28,799 bases of DNA from Candidatus Omnitrophota bacterium (GCA_020430005.1 JAGQKQ010000002.1:1-28799), one strand, 5' to 3'. Counted from the first letter of the stretch, positions 14,463-23,398 are shown. Numbers and translations: made by a program. The notes: generated by a model not told the origin, from the sequence alone.

Positions 14463-14507
14463 AAAAAGCCGGTCTTTTTATTTTGAAAAGGTCGGCTTTT
14501 TGTTTTT
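14463..14507 (+). terminator. Rho-independent terminator after the MOT1-type transporter gene
   Basis: AAAAAGCCGGTCTTTT (14463-14478) pairs with AAAAGGTCGGCTTTTT (14486-14501), including two G-U pairs, around a 7-base loop. The T-rich tail continues to 14507. The stem shares the GCCGG core of the terminator at 13209. Confidence 0.88.
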
Positions 14508-14666
14508 GAACAAAGGAAGTTTTCTCTTGTAATGCCAATTTTTTTATGGATAATGATATTAGAATTTACGTAAATACTAGAAAATAAATGAGTTAGATAA
14601 ATGTTAGTGATCTGTCCTAAAAGGTCAGTTTAATAAACATAGACTTTTTTACCAACTATTCGGGCT
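14508..14666. other. Intergenic region before the receiver-kinase pair
   Basis: A/T-rich and without a gene. It holds a perfect 12-bp palindrome ATTTACGTAAAT at 14564-14575, which could be a binding site. No well-spaced -35/-10 pair or ribosome site stands out before the ATG at 14667. Confidence 0.4.
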
Positions 14667-15716
14667 ATGCTAGAAAAGACAAAAATCCTCGCTGTTGATG
14701 ACGACCTAACCAATCTGTCCATTCTTAAAGAAATCTTTGAACAGGATTATGAATTAAAAGCAGTATCCTCCGGAAAGGATGCTCTATTGGAAATGGTGCG
14801 CTTTCATCCGGATATTGTGCTTCTGGATGTTATGATGCCGGAGATTGACGGATATGAAGTGTGCCGAAGAATCCGTGGCGACGATAATCTGCGTTCTACA
14901 AAAACGATCATGATTTCAGCCAGGGCCGGATTAGAAGACAGGTTAAAAGGATATGAGGTCGGTGCGAATGACTATGTCACCAAACCTTTTGAAGATGTGA
15001 AGTTGATCGCCAAGGTTAAGGTGATGGAACGTCTCAAGTTTTCGGAAGAAGTTGAGAAATTAAAAGACAATATGCTTGAACTTCTGTCCCATGAGCTTCG
15101 CGCGCCGCTTAACAGCATTCTGGGTTTCGCATCTCTGCTTAAACAAAATGCGGCGTTATCAGAAACGGACCAGGAGTATCTTGATAAAATAACGCGGGCG
15201 GCTAATCAGTTGACCGATTTATCCAGAAAGATTGTTCTTTTATCCGAGCTTAGTAAAGAGGAAAAGATTTTTCCACGTCCTATTGATGTTGAGGAAACAA
15301 TCAACAGAGCCATTCTTTTTCGAAAGAGTCAAATTGAAGAAAAAAAGCTTAATGTTCAATATGGAAACAAGCTTAAGGAAAAGCCTGTGGCCGATCCGCA
15401 TCTTTTTGAAGAGGCGATAGATTGTTTGATTGATTGTATTATCGAATCAGCTCCCGAGGATCAAAAGATTTCGATTACGTCAACAAAACATAATGATTGC
15501 TGGCAGATTTCGTTAAACAATTCCTGGATGGACTTTAGTGGAGAGGATAATGTTCTCGATCCTTTTCATATGAAAGGCACAGAACAGTATAATAGCGGTG
15601 TCGGCCTGGATTTGGCAATTGCCAAAAGTGTAGCGCAGCGTCACAATGGAAATTTATTTGTGTCGAATAGCGCGAAACACGGGTGTTCTTTTGTTTTTCA
15701 AATTCCCTTAATATAA
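14667..15716 (+). CDS. Receiver-histidine kinase protein with eroded ATP-binding domain
   Basis: A 349-residue protein. The N-terminal receiver (about 5-120) is intact, with Asp11-Asp12, phospho-acceptor Asp54 and Lys106. The HisKA dimerisation domain has phospho-acceptor His142 (LSHELRAPLNSILGF). The ATP-binding domain is degenerate: the Asn-containing N box (NLLxNA in active kinases) reads DCLIDCIIES near 252-261, and the DxGxG G1 box is replaced by NSWMDFSG near 285-292. Only the G2-like SGVGLDLAIAK near 310-320 survives. It probably cannot autophosphorylate normally and may act as a phospho-acceptor or scaffold. There are no membrane helices, so it is cytoplasmic. The start lacks a good ribosome site. 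It lies 35 bases before an intact relative. Confidence 0.85.
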   Translation: MLEKTKILAVDDDLTNLSILKEIFEQDYELKAVSSGKDALLEMVRFHPDIVLLDVMMPEIDGYEVCRRIRGDDNLRSTKTIMISARAGLEDRLKGYEVGANDYVTKPFEDVKLIAKVKVMERLKFSEEVEKLKDNMLELLSHELRAPLNSILGFASLLKQNAALSETDQEYLDKITRAANQLTDLSRKIVLLSELSKEEKIFPRPIDVEETINRAILFRKSQIEEKKLNVQYGNKLKEKPVADPHLFEEAIDCLIDCIIESAPEDQKISITSTKHNDCWQISLNNSWMDFSGEDNVLDPFHMKGTEQYNSGVGLDLAIAKSVAQRHNGNLFVSNSAKHGCSFVFQIPLI

Positions 15717-15751
15717 TTACCATTTATTTTCCATAATAGTTTTGGTATAGG

Positions 15752-16966
15752 ATGACAATAATCAAAAGAAAAATATTAATTGTTGATGATGACAGACAGA
15801 ATCGTGTGTTATTAAAAGGCATATTAAAGGAATTTGGCGTTGAAGAGGCGGAGTGTGGAGAAGACGCGCTGCGCATATTGGAAAAGGAAGAGATTGATCT
15901 TGTACTGCTCGATCAGCACATGCCGAGTATTGATGGATTAAGGGTTTTGGATGAACTGAAAAAGAGAAAACTCAACGTGTATTGTATTATGATCACGGCG
16001 GAAGGAACAGTGCAGTTGGCTATTAAGGCCATGCAAAAAGGAGCGCTGGATTTTATGATTAAACCGCTGGATTCTCAGATTCTTAAGCATACGATTAATA
16101 AAGCTTTTAACTACATTGATTTAATAAAAGAAAAGAAGCAAATGGAACAGGAGCGGGCCAGGGAACAGGAGGAAAATCAAAAACGCTTAGAGGAAGAGGT
16201 CCAGATCAGGACGGAAGAAGCAGTTAAGGCCAAGGTCCGTGCGGAAAAAGCGAATCGTGCTAAATCGGAATTTCTGGCTAATATGAGTCATGAACTGCGA
16301 ACACCGATGCACGGCATCCTCAGTTTTGCCAAATTTGGTGACGAGCGTATTGATAAGGCCGAAAAGGAAAAGTTGCAGCAGTATTTTCGAGAAATCAGAA
16401 CCAGCGGTGAACGGTTGCTGGGTCTGGTTAACGGGCTTCTGGATCTTTCAAAACTGGAGGCGGGAAAAGTTGACTATGATTTTTCCGATACGCGTTTGTC
16501 GGAAGTGGTGGATCAGGTGGTCAAAGAGGTGACGCCGCTTTATCAGGAAAAACAACTTGAAATTAAGGTGGAGAATAAAGAAACAAATGATTTGGCCGAA
16601 ATAGATAAAGATAAAATTTTTCAGGTTGTGCATAACCTTTTATCGAATGCGATTAAATTTTCTCCGGAGGGGAGTATGATTAATCTTTCTGTGTTTTCGG
16701 AAAACGGCCATGTGGATTTGTCTGTTCAGGACAGCGGGGTCGGTGTTCCGCGGGAAGAGCTGGAAGAGATTTTTGATGCCTTCAGTCAGAGCAGTAAATC
16801 GAAAACGGGTGCTGGAGGGACCGGCCTCGGACTTTCCATTGCGCGCAGAATTATTGAAGACCACCATGGAAGAATATGGGCGGAACCTAATCCAGAAGGA
16901 GGAACAATTTTCCGCTTTTTCGTTCCCCGTAGCCAGAAAGACGCCGAACAAGTCTACCATCTTTAG
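15752..16966 (+). CDS. Receiver-histidine kinase protein, catalytically complete
   Basis: A 404-residue cytoplasmic protein. The receiver domain (about 6-120) has Asp12-Asp13, phospho-acceptor Asp54 and Lys104. A long charged coiled coil (about 122-178) follows. HisKA has His180 (MSHELRTPMHGIL). The HATPase domain keeps the N box (HNLLSNAIKFSP, with Asn299), the G1 box (DSGVGVP from 327) and the G2 box (GGTGLGLSIARR from about 355). There is no sensor or DNA-binding output, so input presumably arrives by phosphorylation of the receiver or by protein contact. It probably works with the degenerate relative just upstream. Targets are unknown; the receiver-only protein at 2089 is one possibility. 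Confidence 0.88.
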   Translation: MTIIKRKILIVDDDRQNRVLLKGILKEFGVEEAECGEDALRILEKEEIDLVLLDQHMPSIDGLRVLDELKKRKLNVYCIMITAEGTVQLAIKAMQKGALDFMIKPLDSQILKHTINKAFNYIDLIKEKKQMEQERAREQEENQKRLEEEVQIRTEEAVKAKVRAEKANRAKSEFLANMSHELRTPMHGILSFAKFGDERIDKAEKEKLQQYFREIRTSGERLLGLVNGLLDLSKLEAGKVDYDFSDTRLSEVVDQVVKEVTPLYQEKQLEIKVENKETNDLAEIDKDKIFQVVHNLLSNAIKFSPEGSMINLSVFSENGHVDLSVQDSGVGVPREELEEIFDAFSQSSKSKTGAGGTGLGLSIARRIIEDHHGRIWAEPNPEGGTIFRFFVPRSQKDAEQVYHL

Positions 16967-17008
16967 TTTATTTTTTAATCCTTCTCATAGGTTTTACGTG
17001 AAATACGT

Positions 17009-17036
17009 TTGACATTCCCTGCCGGTTTGGTATTTT
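17009..17036 (+). promoter_or_regulatory. Sigma70-type promoter of the CmcI-like gene
   Basis: A perfect TTGACA (17009-17014) lies 16 bases before TATTTT (17031-17036). The predicted start, near 17043, gives a leader of about 40 bases including the AAGGAG ribosome site at 17074-17079. Confidence 0.6.
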
Positions 17037-17084
17037 AAAGATGTCCATTTTTTCCAATCGGAATGTGTATCAGAAGGAGTCGCG

Positions 17085-17744
17085 ATGTTTTCAAAACTGT
17101 TTGGTCAAAAACGTGAGCAAGCCACGGTTAAGAATTTCCATGAATTATATTATTACAATCACAAACAGACATGGACCGACACTTATTGGATGGGTGTGCC
17201 CGCAGAAAAATGTCCGCTGGATATGTGGATTTATCAGGAAATTCTGTTCAGTGTGAAACCGGATTTGATTGTCGAAACAGGCACCTACCGCGGGGGAAGC
17301 GCCTTTTATATGGCCTCACTTTGTGATTTGATGAAAAAGGGCCGGATTATGACGATTGATATCGATCACCCATCGGATTTGCCCCGACATGATCGAATTA
17401 CCTACGTTAAAGGATCGTCTATCGATCAGAATATCATTCAGAATGTCCGGGATGCAGTGGCCGACGCAGGCGTTGTTCTGGTTATTCTGGATTCTAACCA
17501 TCACAAAGATCACGTGTTAGAAGAACTTCGGCTGTATCATTCCTTTGTCACTAAAGGCAGTTATCTGATTGTGGAAGACACAAATATTAACGGACATCCC
17601 GTCAATCCGAAATACGGCCCGGGACCGATGGAGGCGGTTGATGCGTTTCTGGCGGAAAATCAGGATTTTGAGATCGACTCCACCAAAGAGAAGTTCTATC
17701 TTTCCTTTAACCCCCGCGGATATCTGCGCAGGGTCACATCTTAA
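17085..17744 (+). CDS. CmcI-family (cephalosporin hydroxylase-like) SAM-dependent methyltransferase fold protein
   Basis: A 219-residue cytoplasmic protein with a Rossmann-type core. LIVETGTYRGGSAFYMASL near 62-80 is the SAM-binding loop, TIDIDHP near 100 carries the acidic residue after strand 2, LVILDSNHHKDHVLEEL near 130-147 is the family's Asp/His motif, and YLIVEDTNINGHPV follows near 163. In other bacteria CmcI-like proteins are common in surface-polysaccharide loci, where they are thought to methylate sugars; the name comes from cephamycin biosynthesis. AAGGAG (17074-17079) supports the start. It has its own promoter and lies next to an HprK-like and a pyruvyl transferase gene, which favours a glycan role. 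The substrate is unknown. Confidence 0.82.
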   Translation: MFSKLFGQKREQATVKNFHELYYYNHKQTWTDTYWMGVPAEKCPLDMWIYQEILFSVKPDLIVETGTYRGGSAFYMASLCDLMKKGRIMTIDIDHPSDLPRHDRITYVKGSSIDQNIIQNVRDAVADAGVVLVILDSNHHKDHVLEELRLYHSFVTKGSYLIVEDTNINGHPVNPKYGPGPMEAVDAFLAENQDFEIDSTKEKFYLSFNPRGYLRRVTS

Positions 17745-17776
17745 ACATTCCAATCCTAAAAGAACCATCAGGGCAG

Positions 17777-17804
17777 TTGCGTTTTAGCTGTTTTACAATA
17801 TAAT
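17777..17804 (+). promoter_or_regulatory. Candidate promoter of the HprK-like/pyruvyl transferase/T2SS operon
   Basis: TTGCGT (17777-17782) lies 16 bases before a perfect TATAAT (17799-17804), in an A/T-rich gap between two genes. The following leader (about 35 bases) has no evident ribosome site before ATG 17847. Through overlapping genes this promoter could drive transcription as far as 28088. Confidence 0.5.
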
Positions 17805-17846
17805 TATTATAGAAATATAGTTTATTAATATAAGTACTAAATATCT

Positions 17847-18902
17847 ATGAATACAATTCAGCTAAATCTCGCGGGCCTCAATGTTTCTTTGACAACCAAC
17901 TTTCCGGGATATCATTCTTATTTAAGCGATTATTTTGAAAAAATTGTTTCAACGGAATCATCATCTCATCATATACAGATTACGTTTGACTGGTCTGAAG
18001 AATCGCTGAACACTTATTTAGGCGGCTTAAAGTCGTCCGGCCGGTTTACCACGATCGGAGCCAACACGCTGACCGCGGATAATGAAGTGGCCACAGTCCG
18101 CAAGTTAGAACGCAAATGGAAAGTTCTTTTTCATATCCGCCAGGAGGAAGAGAAGTTGACATTGGTTGTCAAATTCCCGAAAAAGCGGGTGAAAGATTTT
18201 TTCCGCTTCGGCCCTTTTCAACGGCGTCCGGATGAATTCTTTTTTATGCTCACATATTATGTTTTGTATTACCCGTTGTTTTGGTATCTGGAGGAAAAGA
18301 AGCAGACGCATGCTTTACATGCCTCGGCTTTGGTTTATCGCAATAAAGGTGTGGTTATTTGCGGTTTGGAGGGTATCGGCAAAACCAGTTTGGGGTTGAT
18401 GTTTTTAAAAGAAGAGGGAGCACGGTTCTTGTCGGATAATCTGGTGTTTTATGACCGCAGTCATGTTTATCCGTGCTATGAGCTTGTGCGGATGCACGCG
18501 CAGGACGATGATTTCCTATGGAAAGATCATTTTGACCAAATGAATAAATTTGCGCTATTAAAAGGTTTTTTCAGTCCGAAATTTAACGCGTCCCAAGAAG
18601 GGATCACACCGGATATTTTTATTTTTCCGGAATTCAGTTCTGAATTCTGTGTTACGCCTATTTCTTCAAAAGAGGCTGTAGCGCGCGCAGTATCGTTAAG
18701 CCATCTGCCTTCGGAATTAAACCATTATTCGGAATACCGGCATTTGTACAATTTGTTAGACCTGAACGTAAAACCCTGGGAATCTGTTTACAGTGCGTTG
18801 GACGTATTATTACAAACCGTTAAATGTTATCGCGTGGGTATGCCAAAACAGGATGGATTAACAAGAAACTTCGAACGTTTGAAGGAAGCTGTTTTCCCAT
18901 GA
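17847..18902 (+). CDS. HprK-like P-loop kinase-related protein
   Basis: A 351-residue protein. The C-terminal half resembles the HPr kinase/phosphorylase fold: HALHASALVYRNKGVVICG leads to the P-loop GLEGIGKTSLGL near 174-185, followed by ARFLSDNLVFYD, the position of the second acidic motif (SDD in true HprK). The N-terminal 150 residues are unassigned and beta-rich. No HPr gene is nearby. Such HprK-related proteins occur in bacterial glycan and exosortase-type loci, where their substrates are mostly unknown. The start lacks a Shine-Dalgarno sequence. It overlaps the pyruvyl transferase gene by 4 bases (ATGA), so the two are likely functional partners. Confidence 0.75.
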   Translation: MNTIQLNLAGLNVSLTTNFPGYHSYLSDYFEKIVSTESSSHHIQITFDWSEESLNTYLGGLKSSGRFTTIGANTLTADNEVATVRKLERKWKVLFHIRQEEEKLTLVVKFPKKRVKDFFRFGPFQRRPDEFFFMLTYYVLYYPLFWYLEEKKQTHALHASALVYRNKGVVICGLEGIGKTSLGLMFLKEEGARFLSDNLVFYDRSHVYPCYELVRMHAQDDDFLWKDHFDQMNKFALLKGFFSPKFNASQEGITPDIFIFPEFSSEFCVTPISSKEAVARAVSLSHLPSELNHYSEYRHLYNLLDLNVKPWESVYSALDVLLQTVKCYRVGMPKQDGLTRNFERLKEAVFP

Positions 18903-20014
18903 CCGTGGAATCATTAAAACTCTCGGATTCAAAATTTATCAGATATTTTAAGTCGTTTGTTCTTTTACAAGGCAAGCATACGGGATTTTACGGAAACTTC
19001 GGGCATGGCGATTTAGGTGATGACGCGTCCTTTTATGTGGGGCGAAAGTTATTGGGAGCGAAAGTTCTTCCATTTTCAAAACGGTGTTACACGTTTAATC
19101 CACGGGTGTTGAAGGCGCTTTTAGTTGGAGGCGGGGGAATTTTCCGCTGGGAATGTCCTTATCTGCCCGGAAAATTGCTTACGAAGGAACAGTGGGATTT
19201 TCCGGTTATTATTTACAGTGCGGGAATAAACTGTGACGAAGGAAAAGAGTATTCGTCGGAAAGCCGGGATAAAATTTCCCGGTTGTGCCGGATGGCGAAG
19301 TTTATCGGCGCACGTGATCTGGTGACACAGCGTTTTCTTCAGGATATGGGCTTTCTGAATGTGTCCCTGATTCCGGATTTAGAGTTGTTGTTAGAACCAA
19401 AAACCAGGGCGTTCCATTATCAAAAGGAGAAATTTACCGTCGGTATTGTCATTTCTCCGCATTCGGAATTTACCAAGGACCAGGTGGCCAGGCTGGTTAA
19501 ATCTTTTGCCAGCATTATTAATCTGGTCCATCGTAATGGAAAGAAAGTTTTAATCCTTCCATTTGATGATCCTCTGGGGGATTCCAAGCGTGAAGCGAAC
19601 ATCATCGCCCAGATTTTGAAATCGGTCAAAAACAAAAATGATGTAACCGTTTTACGGGATATTGTTCAGCCGGAGGAAATGCTGTTTGCTATAAAGAAGT
19701 TTTGCGACGTGATGATCTGCATGCGTTTGCATAGCGCCATTTTCGCGGCCAACGCGGGGATCCCGTTTTTGTGTGTTTCGTTTAATAAAATGCATACGGC
19801 TTTTATGGAATTGATGGGGCTTCAGGATTATGAAATCCGATTTTCTGCGAATGACTTATTGGGTCAGGTGGTCCATGGCCTTGATAAAGTGTTGGCCGAT
19901 TACAACGCACTACAGTTACACATTAAGACAAAGGCCAAAGAGCTGCGGGAAATTATTATAACCAACACGGAACCCGTTAAAAAAATAATAAACGGTGATG
20001 GAGTGACAGCGTGA
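18899..20014 (+). CDS. Polysaccharide pyruvyl transferase family protein
   Basis: A 371-residue protein of the CsaB/WcaK fold, which moves pyruvate from phosphoenolpyruvate onto a sugar to form a ketal. Recognisable parts are GNFGHGDLGDDASFYVG near 33-50, LVGGGGIFRWE near 75-85, a second Rossmann half from FTVGIVISPH near 180, and the diagnostic MRLHSAIFAANAGIPFL near 278-294. I place the start at ATG 18899, which overlaps the HprK-like stop; AAGGAAG about 10 bases upstream supports it. A start at 18824 would lie deep in the preceding gene. Its own stop overlaps the GTG start of the T2SS ATPase gene (20011-20014), so glycan modification and secretion are on one transcript. Confidence 0.85.
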   Translation: MTVESLKLSDSKFIRYFKSFVLLQGKHTGFYGNFGHGDLGDDASFYVGRKLLGAKVLPFSKRCYTFNPRVLKALLVGGGGIFRWECPYLPGKLLTKEQWDFPVIIYSAGINCDEGKEYSSESRDKISRLCRMAKFIGARDLVTQRFLQDMGFLNVSLIPDLELLLEPKTRAFHYQKEKFTVGIVISPHSEFTKDQVARLVKSFASIINLVHRNGKKVLILPFDDPLGDSKREANIIAQILKSVKNKNDVTVLRDIVQPEEMLFAIKKFCDVMICMRLHSAIFAANAGIPFLCVSFNKMHTAFMELMGLQDYEIRFSANDLLGQVVHGLDKVLADYNALQLHIKTKAKELREIIITNTEPVKKIINGDGVTA

Positions 20015-21711
20015 ACCAATCCGATATTGATTTAGGACAATTTCTTGTCGAAAAAGAATTGATCAGCCGAAAAGACCTGGAAAGTGCAATCAAGACGGCG
20101 CAGGAATCCGGTGTTCCGTTAGAATCGGTTATTTTAAGTGCCGGGTTCTTACATAATGAAAAACAGGTGCTTCCTTTAATGGCGGATTTCCTGAATGTTG
20201 GCCATGTCGACTTAAAGGCGATGAGCATTGCTGATGATATCCGTCGAAAAATTCCCGCCAAGTTTGTCAGTCATTATAAAATTATTCCTTTCGCGGTTGA
20301 AAACGGCAATTTATGCGTTGCGACCACCCGGCCGTTTGACTATCAAATGATGGATGAAATCGGAATGGTTGTGGATTTGAACTTAAAGCCGTCACTTGCC
20401 GCGGAAAAAGATATTCTGGAAGCCATCCGCCGGTATTATGGTGTCGGGGCTGAAACCATTGAACAAATGATGGGAACAGTCCAGCCGAAGCAGCAGGCCG
20501 CTAAGCTGATTGATAATATTGATGAGTCCAACGCGGAAGTATCGATCAGCCGTTTCTTAAATCAGATTTTGTTGGAAGCTTATAAGGACAGGGCGACGGA
20601 TATCCACATTGAACCTTTCGAGGATGAACTGCAAATCCGTTATCGTGTGGATGGAATTCTTCACGACGCCAAAGTTCCGCCGAATATCAAGCATTTTCAG
20701 GACGCCATCAGTTCCCGTATCAAAATTCTATCCAATCTTAACATTGCCGAAAAGAGAACACCGCAGGACGGCCGGTTTAAAGTCAAGGTGTCCAATATTG
20801 ATCTGGATCTCCGGGTTTCTTTTCTTCCGACACCGTACGGTGAAAGTGTGGTGATGAGGCTTTTAAACACATCCAATTTATATAGTCTGGAGGATTTGGG
20901 GCTTGGCAAGAAGGAAATGTATATTTTGGAAGAAATGATAAAAAAGCCCCATGGAATTATTTTTATTACGGGTCCGACGGGAAGTGGTAAAACAACGACA
21001 TTATATTCCTGCCTGTCCCGAATCAATACCGAAGATAAAAAAGTGATCACAATTGAAGATCCGATTGAATATCAGTTAAAAGGAATTACACAAATTCAGG
21101 TCAATCCTGTGATCGGATTGAACTTTGCGGCCGGACTGCGGTCTATGCTGCGTCATGATCCGGACATTATGATGGTGGGGGAGGTTCGTGATATTGAGAC
21201 CGCGGAAATTTCTATTCAGGTTGCTTTAACAGGACATCTTATTTTTTCCACACTTCACACTAATGACGCTGCCGGTGGGGTGGCCCGTCTCGTGGATATG
21301 GGTGTAGAACCGTATCTGATTACAAGTACGATAGAATGTTTTATCGCTCAGCGTCTTGTTCGTACGATCTGTCCGGATTGTAAAGCCCCGAAAGATGTCG
21401 ATGCGAAAATTGTTAAAGACTTTGAAGTAGCCGCGCCGGAAGGACAGGCCATCCAAATTTTTGAGGGTAAAGGATGTGAATCTTGTAATCAAAGTGGTTT
21501 TTCCGGGCGGGTGGCGATCTATGAATTCCTGGTGATGAATGATAAGATCCGCGCTTTGATTATGCAGGGCGCGACGGCCGGGCAAATCAAAGAGGAGGCC
21601 GTCAAAGGTGGAATGAAGACATTACGAATGTCCGGTTGGGAAAAAGTTTCCGAAGGCGTCACGACACCGGAAGAGGTTATCCGTGTCACGCAGGATGAAG
21701 CGTTGGAATAG
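20011..21711 (+). CDS. gspE: Type II secretion assembly ATPase GspE (cluster 2)
   Basis: A 566-residue paralogue of the ATPase at 2466. The N-terminal T2SSE domain (about 1-145) is followed by the ATPase with ATDIHIEPFED near 195, Walker A GPTGSGKT at 321-328, the Asp box TIEDPIEYQ, Walker B IMMVGEVRD near 386-394 and the His box LTGHLIFSTLHT near 406-417. The metal-binding cysteines have the normal long spacing, C454-x2-C457 and C489-x2-C492. GTG start at 20011 overlaps the pyruvyl transferase stop. It heads a canonical gspEFGHIJKLM order, so type II secretion is more likely than a pilus. Confidence 0.94.
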   Translation: MNQSDIDLGQFLVEKELISRKDLESAIKTAQESGVPLESVILSAGFLHNEKQVLPLMADFLNVGHVDLKAMSIADDIRRKIPAKFVSHYKIIPFAVENGNLCVATTRPFDYQMMDEIGMVVDLNLKPSLAAEKDILEAIRRYYGVGAETIEQMMGTVQPKQQAAKLIDNIDESNAEVSISRFLNQILLEAYKDRATDIHIEPFEDELQIRYRVDGILHDAKVPPNIKHFQDAISSRIKILSNLNIAEKRTPQDGRFKVKVSNIDLDLRVSFLPTPYGESVVMRLLNTSNLYSLEDLGLGKKEMYILEEMIKKPHGIIFITGPTGSGKTTTLYSCLSRINTEDKKVITIEDPIEYQLKGITQIQVNPVIGLNFAAGLRSMLRHDPDIMMVGEVRDIETAEISIQVALTGHLIFSTLHTNDAAGGVARLVDMGVEPYLITSTIECFIAQRLVRTICPDCKAPKDVDAKIVKDFEVAAPEGQAIQIFEGKGCESCNQSGFSGRVAIYEFLVMNDKIRALIMQGATAGQIKEEAVKGGMKTLRMSGWEKVSEGVTTPEEVIRVTQDEALE

Positions 21712-21728
21712 TGAGAAGGTAGCCGAAC

Positions 21729-22955
21729 ATGCCGAAGTTTCGTTATAAAGCCAAAGAAGGACCTGATAAAGTCATCGACGGTGTGATTGACGCTGTTAAT
21801 TCCGACGCGGCTGTAAGCATCATCGCGCAAAAAGGGCTTGTACCGCTGGATGTATTTGCGGATGAAAGTGCATCAATGGATGCGCCGGTTCAGAAAAAAA
21901 ACTTTGCGTTTAGCCTCTTTAAAAGAGTCAAGCTCAATGACGTCGTGGAATTTACCCGCCAGTTGAGTGATCTGGTTGAGGCGGCTGTTCCTATTTTGCG
22001 CAGTTTAGAAATTATCGCCCAGCAAACACAAAATCCGGATATGAAAGTTAAAGTCCAGGAGATGCATAAAACCGTCCGTGACGGGAATTCGTTTTCCGAG
22101 GCCTTAACCCACCATACCGATATCTTTTCTGTTTTTTTTATCAATCTTGTGCGGACCGGTGAAGTTTCGGGGAAGCTCAAAGATGTATTAAAACGTCTGG
22201 CGGATTACATGGAAAGCGAACAGCAAACAAATGCGCGTATCAAGCAGGCCTTGGCCTATCCGATGGTGATTGTGTGTGTTGGTATTCTCACGATGTTTGT
22301 CCTTTTGACGTTTGTCATTCCCCGCTTAACCGTTATGTTTGAAGATCTCGGGCAGGAACTGCCGTTGATTACAAAAGCCCTTATTGCGGTCAGTGGTTTC
22401 TTTGCGTCATTTTGGTGGTTAATTATTATTGTCGGTGCTGTTATCGCGTTATACTTCCGGCAATTTTTGTCGACGTCCCAGGGCCGGTTACGTTTTGATA
22501 TATGGCGGCTTAAGATGCCGGCTTTGGGCAGTTTTATCCGCTACGCGGAAGTGGGACGTTTATCGCGGACAATGGGAACATTAATCGAGAACGGTATTGT
22601 GGTGAATGATGCATTAAATTCAGTATGGGGAACGGTGGATAATGCAATTCTAAAAAGTGAACTCATGGTGGCGTCTACGGAAGTCCGAGACGGCGCCAGT
22701 TTAAATTATGCTTTACGCGACAGTATCTTTTTTCCTGACATGGCATTAAGCATGATTGCCGTTGGGGAGGAAACAGGACGGTTGGACCAGTCCTTCCATA
22801 AGATTGCCGATACGTATGAACGGCGGACAGATCAGGCGGCAAAAACAATGGTGTCTTTGCTGGGACCTTTGGTGCTGGTTGTGATTATGGTTTTTGTAAC
22901 GCTGGTCGTGTTAGCTATGATTTTACCAATTTTTCAAATGGATCTTTCAATTTAA
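21729..22955 (+). CDS. gspF: Type II secretion platform protein GspF
   Basis: A 408-residue inner-membrane protein with MPKFRYKAKEG at the N-terminus and two T2SSF repeats (about 70-195 and 272-395), recognisable by FTRQLSDLVEAAVPILRSL and LSRTMGTLIENGIVVNDAL. Three hydrophobic spans lie near 172-195, 220-245 and 375-402. MIAVGEETGRLDQ closes the second repeat. It lies 17 bases after gspE with an AGAAGG ribosome site. It shares the layout of the protein at 4093. Confidence 0.94.
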   Translation: MPKFRYKAKEGPDKVIDGVIDAVNSDAAVSIIAQKGLVPLDVFADESASMDAPVQKKNFAFSLFKRVKLNDVVEFTRQLSDLVEAAVPILRSLEIIAQQTQNPDMKVKVQEMHKTVRDGNSFSEALTHHTDIFSVFFINLVRTGEVSGKLKDVLKRLADYMESEQQTNARIKQALAYPMVIVCVGILTMFVLLTFVIPRLTVMFEDLGQELPLITKALIAVSGFFASFWWLIIIVGAVIALYFRQFLSTSQGRLRFDIWRLKMPALGSFIRYAEVGRLSRTMGTLIENGIVVNDALNSVWGTVDNAILKSELMVASTEVRDGASLNYALRDSIFFPDMALSMIAVGEETGRLDQSFHKIADTYERRTDQAAKTMVSLLGPLVLVVIMVFVTLVVLAMILPIFQMDLSI

Positions 22956-22966
22956 AGGAGTTAATG

Positions 22967-23398
22967 ATGCGAACAAAACAACAGGGTTTTACAATGATTG
23001 AAATTTTACTGGTGGTGATTATTATCAGTGTCCTGGCCGCCATGATTGTACCAAATTTTGTCGGTAAAGGACAAAAAGCAAGATTGTCCGCGGCCAAGGC
23101 TGATATTGAATCGAACTTGACGCTGGCGTTGGATATGTATGAATTGGAAAACGGAACGTATCCGAGCACGGAACAAGGACTAAAAGCGCTGGTTGTTAAA
23201 CCGCAGTCATCGCCCGTTCCGGAAGATTGGAGCGGACCTTATCTGAAGAAAAAGAAAATTCCTACCGATCCATGGGGAAGAGAGTATCAGTACAGCGCAC
23301 CAGGCGTCAAAAACCCGGAAAGTTATGATTTGTTCTCTTTCGGTCCTGATGGCGTCGAAAGCGACGATGATATTACAAATTGGTATGAAATCGAGTAG
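22967..23398 (+). CDS. gspG: Type II secretion major pseudopilin GspG
   Basis: A 143-residue protein with a short leader MRTKQQG and the mature end FTMIEILLVVIIISVLAAM, with Gly at the cleavage position. The globular domain is unmistakably GspG: YELENGTYPSTEQGLKALV, then DPWGREYQYSAPG, then YDLFSFGPDGVESDDDITNW, the calcium-binding C-terminal loop. AAAGGAG (22954-22960) is 6 bases from ATG 22967 and only 3 from ATG 22964, so I prefer 22967; the alternative adds one Met. GspG is the most diagnostic subunit here and fixes this cluster as a T2SS. Confidence 0.95.
   Translation: MRTKQQGFTMIEILLVVIIISVLAAMIVPNFVGKGQKARLSAAKADIESNLTLALDMYELENGTYPSTEQGLKALVVKPQSSPVPEDWSGPYLKKKKIPTDPWGREYQYSAPGVKNPESYDLFSFGPDGVESDDDITNWYEIE

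Noticed and set aside
14549..14567. Fur-box-like sequence GATAATGATATT before the receiver-kinase genes
   Set aside because: Only the first half matches the Fur consensus; the second half diverges and the flanking genes are not iron genes.
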